NCBI RefSeq assembly: GCF_000478175.1
Contig: NZ_KI515776.1
Coordinates: forward strand, 33,305-97,304
DNA from: Corynebacterium sp. KPL1814
GTDB taxonomy: Bacteria > Actinomycetota > Actinomycetes > Mycobacteriales > Mycobacteriaceae
Direction: 5' to 3'
DNA length: 64,000 nt
The notes under the pieces were generated by a model. It ran no database searches and was not told the DNA's origin. It saw only the letters and a program-made list of their open reading frames with translations. Each line of letters starts with the position of its first letter. Within the stretch, counting starts at the first letter, position 1. Shown piece after piece: positions 28,256 through 36,906 of the stretch. Both the position numbers and the translations under genes were made by a program.

Positions 28256-30486
28256 TGCACAAGCGCCTCAGATCACTCGCCGCGGCTGGCGGTTGCGCGG
28301 TACTTGCCGGTTGGGGATTGTTCTTACCAAGCGCGGCGGCCCAAATGGACTCTGTCCCGGACGAGCAGAAGGATATCCAAGCCTGGTTGGGCGCGCGCGG
28401 GCCGGAGCGCGCCGATCTGGATCTTATCGATGCCCAGCCCTTTACCGTAGGCACTGACCTGCAGCTTCGCTTCCGCGTGCATAACCCCACCGATCAGCCC
28501 TTGGAAGATCTGCAGGTAACTAGCCGCCGCGGCGATAGCGTGGCCGATGCGGCAGAAGCGCGTACGGAAATGGCCACCGGCGATTTTCCTTATTATGGCT
28601 CGGGTATGACGACAGCACCGCTGCAGCCAGGGGAAACCCGGGAGATAAGCTTCACCGTGCCCAGTGGCTTAGATGCCGAGCGTACCTTGGCAATCAATGA
28701 ACCCGGCGCCTATCCGCTGTTATTTACCCTGACCGGCACTCTCGAGGGCGATGCGGTCAGCTTGGCAGAGGAACGCTTTGTGGCCCAGTTCTCTGGAGAC
28801 GGGCCGACAGATGCCGGACATACCGCGGCAGCGGAAGAAGCGGCACCAGAAGAAGAACACGACGAAGCCGAAGAACCCCAATCGCACGATCTCACGGTGG
28901 TCTATCCCATCAGCGCGAACTTAAACATCGTCCCCGGCGGGCTCGGGGGAGAAGAGCTCATCTTGTCCTCCGATGAGTTAGGGCACGAGCTGCACGAAGG
29001 CGGCCGCCTCGATAAGTTGGTTTCTACCTACGAGGATCATGACCTGCAGGGGGCCGGCTGTGTGGCCATCGACCCCGCGCTGCTCGATACCGTCAACCGC
29101 ATGTCGCAAGGCTATACGGTCAATTCCACCCGCCCCGCCCAAGGCGATCGCCCCAAGCGCCTGCGCGATTCCTGGTCGCGGGGCAGTGACGATGACAAGG
29201 GGGAGCCAGGCGATGCGAAAAATGATGCCGAGCGGTGGCTGGAGCGCCTGCGCGAGTTGGATTGCTTCATCGCCATGCCCTGGGCCAATGCGAATGCCTC
29301 TGCGGTAGCAAGGGCTAATAATCCCGCCCTTGTCTTTGAGGGTTTGCAGCGCGGCAACCAAACCATCGAACGCGTCCTGGGCAAGGCCCCGGCCAGCAAT
29401 ATCTTGGCGGTAGGTTCCGGCTATATTGACCAAAAATTGCCGGTTCCATCCCTGGTTGCGGATAACTCGAACTGGTCCGGCGAGGCCGCGACTTTCGATT
29501 CCTCCCTTGGCGCCCTGCTATCCCAAACCGGCTCCAAGCCGCAGACGGTGGGCTATTCCAACCCGGAGCTGCGCTATGACTACGCCAAAGATTCTGCTCT
29601 GTCTCGCGCCATCACGGGCGAGGCGGCCCTCAGCCTCGCGGGCGGGGAAGATACCGTGGCCAAGCTTCCCAACTACTTAGACCCAAGCGCGGCCGAACAT
29701 GCACTCGCCGCCGCGGAAGACTTGCTCGACTCCGGCCACTCCCGTCCCCGCGGGATCAGCGCGGTGGAATTGCAGCAGGGCGATCCGAACGCTCCCACCG
29801 GCAGCCCCTTTATCGATCCGGCGGTCTTTTCGGAACCCGAATTGGCCCGCGTTGAGCAACAGGCGCGCTATACCGATGAGCTGATGAATATCGTGGTCGA
29901 TGACCCTGATATCACCATGACGCGCTCTGAATTCGTGCTGCCGCTGCGCCGCGATCTCCTCAATTCCTTATCGCTTAATAATCGCGATAGCTTGGCCACC
30001 CACGCGGCAGCGCGCCAGTCCTTTTCCCGCACTATGGAGATGCACTCTAATACGCTGCGGGATTTGCGCGATTCCGTTTCCCTCATCCCGCCGGGCAATG
30101 TTTATACCCGCGTATCTGAGTCATCGCCGCTGCTCATCGTGGCCGAAAATGGCCTGCCATTGCCGGTGGAGGCAAAGCTGCAATACGATGCCCCCGATGG
30201 CGCGCGGCTCAACACGCCCAAAAGCGTCCGTATTCCCGCTAAGGGCTCTATTACTGTATCCATGACCGCTGATATGCCGAAGGACGCGGATCGCACAGAT
30301 ATTGGGCTGTGGCTGGCCACACCTAAAGATCAGACCATTTCGCAGCCCATCACTATCTCCGTGCAGACACGTGCCGGTATCGTAACCTTATACGCTGCCG
30401 GCATAGCCGGCGCTCTCGCGCTGGTTTTGGCTACGCTCTTTCGGCTTGGCCGTCACCGACGCAAAAATCACAAGGCTGAAAAGTAA
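28255..30486 (+). CDS. DUF6049 exported membrane protein (Rv3909 homologue)
   Basis: 743 residues. It has an N-terminal signal ([20 protein letters not shown] to SAAAQ), a long extracytoplasmic region with Ig-like beta stretches at both ends and an acidic Glu/His-rich segment near residues 185-215, one C-terminal transmembrane helix (residues about 708-730) and a basic tail. Always next to murJ in actinobacteria, so a role in envelope assembly with MurJ is inferred; the biochemical function is unknown. Confidence 0.85.
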   Translation: MHKRLRSLAAAGGCAVLAGWGLFLPSAAAQMDSVPDEQKDIQAWLGARGPERADLDLIDAQPFTVGTDLQLRFRVHNPTDQPLEDLQVTSRRGDSVADAAEARTEMATGDFPYYGSGMTTAPLQPGETREISFTVPSGLDAERTLAINEPGAYPLLFTLTGTLEGDAVSLAEERFVAQFSGDGPTDAGHTAAAEEAAPEEEHDEAEEPQSHDLTVVYPISANLNIVPGGLGGEELILSSDELGHELHEGGRLDKLVSTYEDHDLQGAGCVAIDPALLDTVNRMSQGYTVNSTRPAQGDRPKRLRDSWSRGSDDDKGEPGDAKNDAERWLERLRELDCFIAMPWANANASAVARANNPALVFEGLQRGNQTIERVLGKAPASNILAVGSGYIDQKLPVPSLVADNSNWSGEAATFDSSLGALLSQTGSKPQTVGYSNPELRYDYAKDSALSRAITGEAALSLAGGEDTVAKLPNYLDPSAAEHALAAAEDLLDSGHSRPRGISAVELQQGDPNAPTGSPFIDPAVFSEPELARVEQQARYTDELMNIVVDDPDITMTRSEFVLPLRRDLLNSLSLNNRDSLATHAAARQSFSRTMEMHSNTLRDLRDSVSLIPPGNVYTRVSESSPLLIVAENGLPLPVEAKLQYDAPDGARLNTPKSVRIPAKGSITVSMTADMPKDADRTDIGLWLATPKDQTISQPITISVQTRAGIVTLYAAGIAGALALVLATLFRLGRHRRKNHKAEK

Positions 30487-30506
30487 AAGTTGAAGTTGTA
30501 TCCTCT

Positions 30507-33500
30507 ATGACCGAAAAAGATGGCCGTCAGGCCCACCACGCGGAGAAGGCACCTGCGGGCGCGGTAGACCCCACGGATACCGCCCCAAATGCGGAAGAGA
30601 ACCGTGTCCCGGTTACCGCCGGCGCGCGCAGCCGCATCGTGCGCGCCTCTCCACCCGCACCGGTACCGGAAAAGCGGCTCAAGCCCTCAGTGCAGAACAC
30701 TACTGTTCCCCCTGAGGAAGATAAATCCGCGCTGACTGGCCGCAATGCGGAGATCGAGGCCTCTAATCAGGACGTGATCCGCGCGACGGGGACGATGGCC
30801 ATTGCCACGCTGCTCTCACGCATCACCGGCTTCCTGCGGCAGATGCTGATCGGCGCCACCCTGGGTGCCACGGTGGGTACGGCCTTCAGTAGCGCCAACC
30901 AGATTCCCAACCTGGTCACCGAAATCGTGCTGGGCGCGGTGCTGACCTCACTGGTGGTTCCGGTCTTGGTGCGCGCGGAGAAGGAAGACTCGGACCGCGG
31001 CGAAACCTTCGTCCGAAGACTTTTTACCCTGGCGTTTTCGATCCTGGGCATCGTCACCATCCTCTCCGTTATCTTCGCGCCATTATTAACGAGGATGATG
31101 CTGCCTGAAGATTCCAAGGCCAATGCCGTGCAGGCAACATCATTGGCCTTCTTGCTCTTGCCGCAGATCCTGTTCTACGGCCTTTTTGCCCTCTTCCAGG
31201 CGGTCTTAAATACCAAGAATATCTTCGGCCCTGGCGCCTGGGCGCCGGTGGTCAATAACATCATTTCCATCAGCGTCCTCCTGGCGTATCGATTTTTGCC
31301 AGGTCGCCTCGACCCACACGAGCCTACGCCGGTGGCGGATCCACACATCATGCTGCTGGGTCTGGGCACCACCACTGCAGTGATCGTGCAGTGCTTGATC
31401 CTTGTGCCGTACCTGAAGAAGGCCGGCATCAACCTGCGCCCGAAGTGGGGCCTCGATGCCCGCATCAAGCAATTCGGCGGCATGGCGCTGGCCATTATTA
31501 CCTATGTGGCCATCTCCCAGCTGGGTTACGTGGTCACCTCCCGCGTGGCCGCGTATGCCGATGCCGGTGCGCCGCTGGTGTACCAGAACGCGTGGCTGAT
31601 GCTGCAGGTGCCCTATGGCGTTATCGGCGTGACCTTGTTGACCGCCATCATGCCGCGGCTTTCGCGCAATGCCGCCGATGGCGATGTCGATGCCGTCGTG
31701 CGTGACCTTACCTTGGGTACCAAGCTGACCTTCATCGCGCTAATCCCCATCGTCATTTTCATGACAGGCTTCGGCGTGCCCATCGCCCGCGCGCTGTTCC
31801 AATACGGCGCCTATGGCGCAGATAGCGCAGAGCAGCTCGGCCTCACCATCAGTTTTTCCGCCTTTACTTTGATCCCCTATGCGCTGGTGCTGCTGCACCT
31901 GCGCGTTTTCTACGCCAGGGAAGAGGCGTGGACGCCCACCTTCATCATTGCCGGCATCACGCTGACCAAGGTTGTGCTGACCTTGCTGGCGCCGCTGATG
32001 ACGAGCAACCCGGACCGAGTGGTCATCCTCCTCGGTACCGCCAACGGCTTCGGTTTTGTCTCCGGTGCGGTCATCGGCGGCTTCCTGCTCAAGCGCAAGC
32101 TGGGCAGCCTGGGCGGCAAGGCCGTAACCCAGACGGTCCTCTGGTCCGCCGGCGCCGGCGCGGTGGGTCTGGTTGCCTCGTGGGCGCTGTACTGGATCGC
32201 GCAGTTGGTCTTGCCGGAGCAACTGCCTTCGATCGTCTCGCTGGTCAAGGTCGTCGTGCTGGGCATCGTCTTTGTGATTATCACCGGGATCGTCCTGTCC
32301 AAGTCCTCCCTGCCCGAGGTGCAGAACCTGGCACGCGCCCTCCAGCGCATCCCGGGAATGTCCCGGTTCATCACGGTGGACAGTTCCAAGGCCATCGAGG
32401 TCGAGGAACCAGACCTGCAGGAAATCCAGCCGGTCTATACGCAGGATTCCTTCAATGCCACCTTGGTGCCGCCACCAATGTCCGCCGGTATCGTCCGCGG
32501 CCCGCGCTTGGTCCCCGGCGCCCCTGTCTCGGACGGTCGCTTCCGCCTCCTGCAGGATCACGGCGCTGTATCCGGCGCTCGGTTCTGGCAGGCCCGCGAG
32601 CAATCCACCGGCCGCCTCGTGGCGCTGACGTTCGTCGATACCAATACCCAGGCGCCCATCGCGCCATCGACGCCTACGGTCTCTGCCCGCCGCTCCGCCG
32701 AAATCTCCCGCAATACGCGGCGTTTGGCCGAGCTCAACCTGGAGACCATGGCGGATAATATCGAGATTTTGTCCTACCGCACCGGCTGCCTGGTGGTGGC
32801 GGATTGGTTTGAGGGTACCTCCCTCAAGCAGGTGGCAGAGGCAGATAACCTCGACCCCAATTCCGTCGCCCGCGCTACAGCGCCGCTGTTTGCCGATGCC
32901 GCCACGGCCCACGACGCCGGCCTGATCCTCGGCGTCGAGCACCGCGACCGCTTCCGCGTATCCACCTCCGGCATCGTCAAGGTTGCCTTCCCCGCTGTGC
33001 TGGATGGGACGTCTGCGGAAAGCGACCGCGAGGCCCTCAGCTCCGCGCTGAGCATGCTGGTTGAATCCACCGAACCATCGCCAAAGAAGCTGCGCGATAT
33101 TTCCGATGACGCCAACCTCACCGCCGATGAGGCCGCAGAACGCCTCGAAGCAGCACGACTGGCCTTTGATGCCGCGGATGCAGAGACCCGCGAAGAAAAG
33201 CTGGAAGAGCTGCAGGAAGCAGAGGGGTTGACCTCGGCGGGCATCGCCAAGCGCCTGCGCGAATTCGCCCCAGAAGAGCAGGAAGAAAAGACGGAGGCCC
33301 TCCCCGTGGTCGTTGAAGATGAACCCTCGCAGGAAGAGGATCCGAAGCAAGAACCCGGCTTTGGCGGCCGCGGTTACTCGGGCTCCGGCGTCGTGGTCAT
33401 CGGCATTTTCGCCACCATCTTTGTCGTGGGCATGGCAGCGCTCACGACGTGGATCATGTCCCTGCTCAGCGATGTGGAAAAGACCGGTTCCGTTACCGAA

Positions 33501-33944
33501 ACCGTGCAGGGCTCCACGGTGATCCCGGATACCCCGCCGGTGCACCTCAAGGAATCGTCCGCTATCACGGTGCCAGACGGCGAGGATAATGAGCAGCTTA
33601 CCGATGGCAAGACGATCACCACCTGGTCCACGAAGGAAACCGGTTCAGGCGCCTTACTCACCCTGGATAACCCGGCCCATCTTTCCGTCATGACCGTGAC
33701 CCACACCAGGTCCAATGGCGCGCACTATGAAATCTATGGCGTCAACAAAGACGATTTCGATCCGGAGCACCCACAGCTGAGCTCTCTTCCCAAATTGGCG
33801 GAGGGCAAGTTCAAGCACGCAAACGAAGACTTGGAGCTGAAAGAAACGCCGCAGCAATTCGATGCCGCGCTCATAGTCATCACAGAACTGCCTAAGTCAA
33901 AAGAGGTTACACTGGGGGAGGTCCAGCTTGTAGGCCATCCTTAA
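30507..33944 (+). CDS. murJ: Lipid II flippase MurJ with cytoplasmic pseudokinase and extracellular tail
   Basis: 1145 residues. After a disordered start (about 1-85), a MurJ/MviN core with 14 helices (about 90-600) begins ATGTMAIATLLSRITGFLRQ. Next comes a cytoplasmic kinase-like domain (about 670-880), where LTFVDTNTQ, DWFEGTSLKQVAE and DAGLILGVEHRDRFRV stand in for kinase motifs without a catalytic HRD-DFG set, so it is a pseudokinase. A charged linker follows, then one helix (about 960-985) and an extracellular beta-domain. This matches mycobacterial MviN, whose pseudokinase recruits FhaA when phosphorylated. It carries lipid II across the membrane. Confidence 0.95.
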   Translation: MTEKDGRQAHHAEKAPAGAVDPTDTAPNAEENRVPVTAGARSRIVRASPPAPVPEKRLKPSVQNTTVPPEEDKSALTGRNAEIEASNQDVIRATGTMAIATLLSRITGFLRQMLIGATLGATVGTAFSSANQIPNLVTEIVLGAVLTSLVVPVLVRAEKEDSDRGETFVRRLFTLAFSILGIVTILSVIFAPLLTRMMLPEDSKANAVQATSLAFLLLPQILFYGLFALFQAVLNTKNIFGPGAWAPVVNNIISISVLLAYRFLPGRLDPHEPTPVADPHIMLLGLGTTTAVIVQCLILVPYLKKAGINLRPKWGLDARIKQFGGMALAIITYVAISQLGYVVTSRVAAYADAGAPLVYQNAWLMLQVPYGVIGVTLLTAIMPRLSRNAADGDVDAVVRDLTLGTKLTFIALIPIVIFMTGFGVPIARALFQYGAYGADSAEQLGLTISFSAFTLIPYALVLLHLRVFYAREEAWTPTFIIAGITLTKVVLTLLAPLMTSNPDRVVILLGTANGFGFVSGAVIGGFLLKRKLGSLGGKAVTQTVLWSAGAGAVGLVASWALYWIAQLVLPEQLPSIVSLVKVVVLGIVFVIITGIVLSKSSLPEVQNLARALQRIPGMSRFITVDSSKAIEVEEPDLQEIQPVYTQDSFNATLVPPPMSAGIVRGPRLVPGAPVSDGRFRLLQDHGAVSGARFWQAREQSTGRLVALTFVDTNTQAPIAPSTPTVSARRSAEISRNTRRLAELNLETMADNIEILSYRTGCLVVADWFEGTSLKQVAEADNLDPNSVARATAPLFADAATAHDAGLILGVEHRDRFRVSTSGIVKVAFPAVLDGTSAESDREALSSALSMLVESTEPSPKKLRDISDDANLTADEAAERLEAARLAFDAADAETREEKLEELQEAEGLTSAGIAKRLREFAPEEQEEKTEALPVVVEDEPSQEEDPKQEPGFGGRGYSGSGVVVIGIFATIFVVGMAALTTWIMSLLSDVEKTGSVTETVQGSTVIPDTPPVHLKESSAITVPDGEDNEQLTDGKTITTWSTKETGSGALLTLDNPAHLSVMTVTHTRSNGAHYEIYGVNKDDFDPEHPQLSSLPKLAEGKFKHANEDLELKETPQQFDAALIVITELPKSKEVTLGEVQLVGHP

Positions 33945-34055
33945 GACCGAGGTCAACGAGTTGGAAAAAGAAATTTTACTTCAAGGCTTGACTAAATTGC
34001 CCAGTCAGGTATCGTGGTTGGTGTTACATCAACAACAACGTTAGGAGAATCAATT

Positions 34056-34589
34056 ATGTCCCTCGCAGCAGGTACCTACACCATCGACAAAGAGCACACC
34101 GTCATCGGCTTCGTTACCAAGCACGCCATGGTCACCAAGGTGCGCGGCAACTTCGGTGAATTCGAAGGCACCATCAACGTCGCCGAGAACATCGCCGACT
34201 CCACCGCAGAGGCCACCATCAAGGCTGACTCCATCTCCACCGGTAACGAGGACCGCGATGGCCACGTAAAGAACGAAGACTTCTTCAACGTGGAGGAGTA
34301 CCCAGAGCTTTCCTTTACCACCACCAACGTCAACGTAGACGAGGACGGCAACGGCACCGTCACCGGTGACCTCACCATCAAGGGCACCACCAAGTCCGTC
34401 GACCTCAAGGTTGAAGAGGTCGCTACCGCTGAGGACCCGTTCGGCAACTTCCGCCTGGGCTTCGAGGCACAGACCAAGATCAACCGCAAAGACTTCGGCA
34501 TCGACTTCAACGCTCCGCTCAAGACCGGCGGCGTCCTCGTTTCTGAAGACATCAAGATCGAGCTCGAGGTTTCTGCCATCAAGCAGTAA
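34056..34589 (+). CDS. yceI: YceI-family polyisoprenoid-binding protein
   Basis: 177 residues. YceI lipocalin-like fold: GTYTIDKEHTVIGFVTKHAM, RGNFGEFEGTINV, RDGHVKNEDFFNVEEYPELS and LTIKGTTKSVDLKVE. No signal peptide, so it is cytoplasmic, unlike E. coli YceI. It binds long isoprenoid chains; its role here is unknown. The start at 34056 has an AGGAG site. TTGACT (33988-33993) and TATCGT (34010-34015), 16 bases apart, form a probable promoter. It lies between murJ and sigM, where other corynebacteria usually have no gene. Confidence 0.9.
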   Translation: MSLAAGTYTIDKEHTVIGFVTKHAMVTKVRGNFGEFEGTINVAENIADSTAEATIKADSISTGNEDRDGHVKNEDFFNVEEYPELSFTTTNVNVDEDGNGTVTGDLTIKGTTKSVDLKVEEVATAEDPFGNFRLGFEAQTKINRKDFGIDFNAPLKTGGVLVSEDIKIELEVSAIKQ

Positions 34590-34640
34590 TCGCACTTCTT
34601 TGAAAACCTTGGGCTCTCACTGCCCCTGGTTACCAACAAC

Positions 34641-34680
34641 TAAAGCCCGCGCCGCGTACCCACTCGGCCGCGGGCTTTAG
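34641..34680 (+). terminator. Terminator after yceI
   Basis: The perfect 11-base stem TAAAGCCCGCG (34641-34651) pairs with CGCGGGCTTTA (34669-34679), with a GC-rich loop. The T-run after it is short. Confidence 0.7.
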
Positions 34681-34739
34681 TCGTATTCCCCAGGCAAATC
34701 TTTCAGGTTTGGTGCCTTGTCTGGGCAATTACTCGGCCA

Positions 34740-35110
34740 GCACAAAACAACTCCACAACAACTTCAAACAACTTGAATTTATACCTTGAGCTGCAGGTAT
34801 GAAGAAGCGACCGAATTATATTAGTTGAGAGTTGTGTATAGTTATTTCAAACAACTTCTGGGTTCCGCGAAGCCCCCAAGTATTCGCGAGTTAGCACCCC
34901 CGCCGGAAGTAGCAGTTTGCCCAAAATATCGAAGTTAGGCTGGGTTTTTAAAGAAATTCCTAGGTCCCTCGTTTACGACCCTGGAATCGCCGCGCGATTT
35001 TAAGGTAAACAACTTCAAACAACTTGCTACTCTTCTGACCAGCACATCTGTTGTAATCGAATAATTAAGCTTCGAGGAGTTGTGCACAAGTTGTTTGAAA
35101 CAACTTGTGC
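34740..35110. promoter_or_regulatory. Operator-like array of AAACAACTT repeats upstream of the AlbA/HATPase gene
   Basis: The 34681-35122 gap contains no gene I can support but four related elements. A tandem pair, CAACAACTTC-AAACAACTTG, lies at 34756-34775. A near-palindrome, AGTTATTT-C-AAACAACT, lies at 34840-34856. A perfect tandem pair, AAACAACTTC-AAACAACTTG, lies at 35007-35026. A perfect palindrome lies at 35084-35110 (see separate entry). Half-sites also occur near 34823-34841. The region is AT-richer than its neighbours. The shared 9-base half-site in two arrangements suggests one DNA-binding protein acting at several spots. Confidence 0.6.
35084..35110. promoter_or_regulatory. Perfect 27-base palindromic operator 12 bases before the AlbA/HATPase start
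   Basis: The arms GCACAAGTTGTTT (35084-35096) and AAACAACTTGTGC (35098-35110) are exact reverse complements around a single G at 35097. The site lies between the gene's likely promoter and its ATG (35123), a classic position for autorepression. The protein's own C-terminal winged helix is the natural candidate to bind it. Confidence 0.75.
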
Positions 35111-35122
35111 TAGCATTCATTT

Positions 35123-36837
35123 ATGTCTGAGGCAGAATTGCAGGCCGTTTACGCAGCTCTCAAAGCTATCGAGGAAGGTGCTACCGCCGATAGCCAAGAG
35201 AGTCAGGTTTTGGACTTCAAAGAAGATCCCGCAACACATCCACAGAATCGAAACCCAGATGCTTCACTTACTGAATTCCTCATTGATGAAACCATATGCT
35301 TTTCCAACGCGAACGACGGGGTTTGCCATATCGTCTTGGGCGTTTCAGATAAAAGGGCAGGTGCCGCAGCTTTTACCGGAACCTCACGCAGCATCGAATG
35401 GATTGAGCAGAAAATATTTAATGGTACTCAACCTGGAATCAGAGTAGAAGGAACTGAACTTAACTATTGCGGTCAGCGGCTTATTTGTCTGCGAATTCCC
35501 AAGGGGTTGACACTTTACCAACGCCCGAAAGGGCAGGCCAGCATTGCAGAGGCACCTCGTGCGTGCCACTTTCTGAAGAAGAGCGGCGCTCCATCGCCTT
35601 TCAGCGCGCAAATCCGGACTTTTCTGCAGCTGAGTCCCGATATTCTTTCGAAGATTTGGATGCTACAGCCATCGATCAAGCGCGCCGGCTCCTCAAAAAA
35701 GCACGATCGGCTTCAGGTTCCTTAGATCGAGTACCCCACACGACCAATGAACTACTTTCCGAGCTCGGTCTTCTCACCCGCGATGGTCAGTTAACCTACG
35801 CCGCAAAAATCCTGTTCATTACTCCAGCCAACAGTCGAACTACCATCAGACACTTGGCCCGTGAGGTACCTGGAGGAGATCCCCAGGCCACGGAAATATC
35901 TGCACCTTTGATCACCGCCTACCTGAGGCTAAAAGAGCTCGTAGCAACCGCAGCACGAACAGAAGTTGCACGCGTGACCTTCCCAAATGGGCAAGAGATT
36001 TCTATCCCAGCCTTTCCTGAGACCGCAGTGGACGAGGTCATTTCTAACGCTCTCGCACACAGGGATTGGGATGCTAGTAGTGCAGTAGTCATTGACCAAT
36101 CACCGACAGCGCTTACTGTGTGGTCACCAGGACCGTTGCCAGTGGGAGTCACAGAAAAGCGAATCTTAACTACTCAATCGATTCCCCGCAATCCGCGACT
36201 CATGGCTGCCTTAAGAATGCTGGACCTTGCAGAGGAATCTTCACGGGGTTTCGACCGCATGTGGGCAGCGATGTTAGCTAGTGGACGCCATACCCCGGCT
36301 TTGCATACAGCGGAGAATTTTGTCGAAGTAAGCCTATCTTCTGGTGAGGTAGACAAGGACTTTGTCTATGCGTTAGCTAAATTAAACGACCATTACCCGG
36401 ACAAGGCGTTCGAAAGTATCAATGGGTTACTTATCGCACGCCAACTCATGGATCACAAGATTTTGCTCAACCGATCCACAGCCGCTCTAATGCAGGTCAC
36501 CGAGCAAGAAGCCCAAGATATTCTCCAGTGGTATTCGTCTATTGGATACCTGGAAAGGCTTCGGAACGCCGGGGAATGGATCCTGTCTGGTGACGCGAGG
36601 AAACTCATGGGATTGAATAAACAAGGAGCAATTTCATCGGCCTCAGTGCAAGATTGGATTTTGGCACAGCTTGAAGCAGGCGAAGTACTCTCCGCACGGG
36701 AGACGGCCGAGGAACTAGGTGTCGACAGAAAGATGATAACTGATATCCTGCGCCATTTGAAAAAAATGGGACAAGCCACGATCGATCCATCGGGCCCACA
36801 AAGAGGCAGTAATACTCGGTGGATTGTCGCCGGTTGA
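35123..36837 (+). pseudogene. AlbA/Schlafen-type HATPase regulator (COG2865-like), interrupted by a one-base frameshift
   Basis: Two overlapping frames make one protein. 35123 to about 35545 encodes the AlbA_2 (Schlafen-like) domain (VLDFKEDP, FSNANDGVCHIVLGVSD, RLICLRIPKG). The homology continues in the next frame from about 35547 (RGTSCVPLSEEERR) through a GHKL/HATPase-like domain with the N-box DEVISNALAHRDW and then AEESSRGFDRMW, to a C-terminal winged helix (SARETAEELGVDRKMITDIL) ending at 36837. Adding one base near 35546 restores a continuous 571-residue product, so the lesion is a single-base loss or a sequencing error. No slippery heptamer is present to suggest programmed frameshifting. 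Such proteins are putative transcription regulators often linked to stress or mobile DNA. Base composition differs from the flanks, suggesting transfer. Confidence 0.8.
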
Positions 36838-36839
36838 AA

Positions 36840-36870
36840 TGCTCCTCGCAGATTCAGGAGCACATCTTCC
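36840..36870 (+). terminator. Weak hairpin after the AlbA/HATPase gene
   Basis: TGCTCCT (36840-36846) pairs with AGGAGCA (36856-36862) around a 9-base loop, followed by a short T-containing stretch. Plausible but weak. Confidence 0.4.
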
Positions 36871-36892
36871 TGAGCCCAGCTTCTGCGGTAAC

Positions 36893-36898
36893 TATAGT
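36893..36898 (+). promoter_or_regulatory. pepN -10 element, leaderless
   Basis: TATAGT lies 8 bases before the pepN ATG, within the palindrome AACTATAGTT (36890-36899). No ribosome site is seen, so the transcript is probably leaderless. Confidence 0.5.
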
Positions 36899-36906
36899 TT
36901 CTAACT

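Noticed and set aside
31740..33545. 601-codon minus-strand frame inside murJ
   Set aside because: Composition (His/Arg/Gly-rich) is typical of an antisense shadow; murJ is well supported.
35467..35725. Programmed -1 frameshift joining the two AlbA/HATPase frames
   Set aside because: The direction is right, but no X-XXY-YYZ slippery site or stimulatory hairpin is visible; a one-base deletion is simpler.
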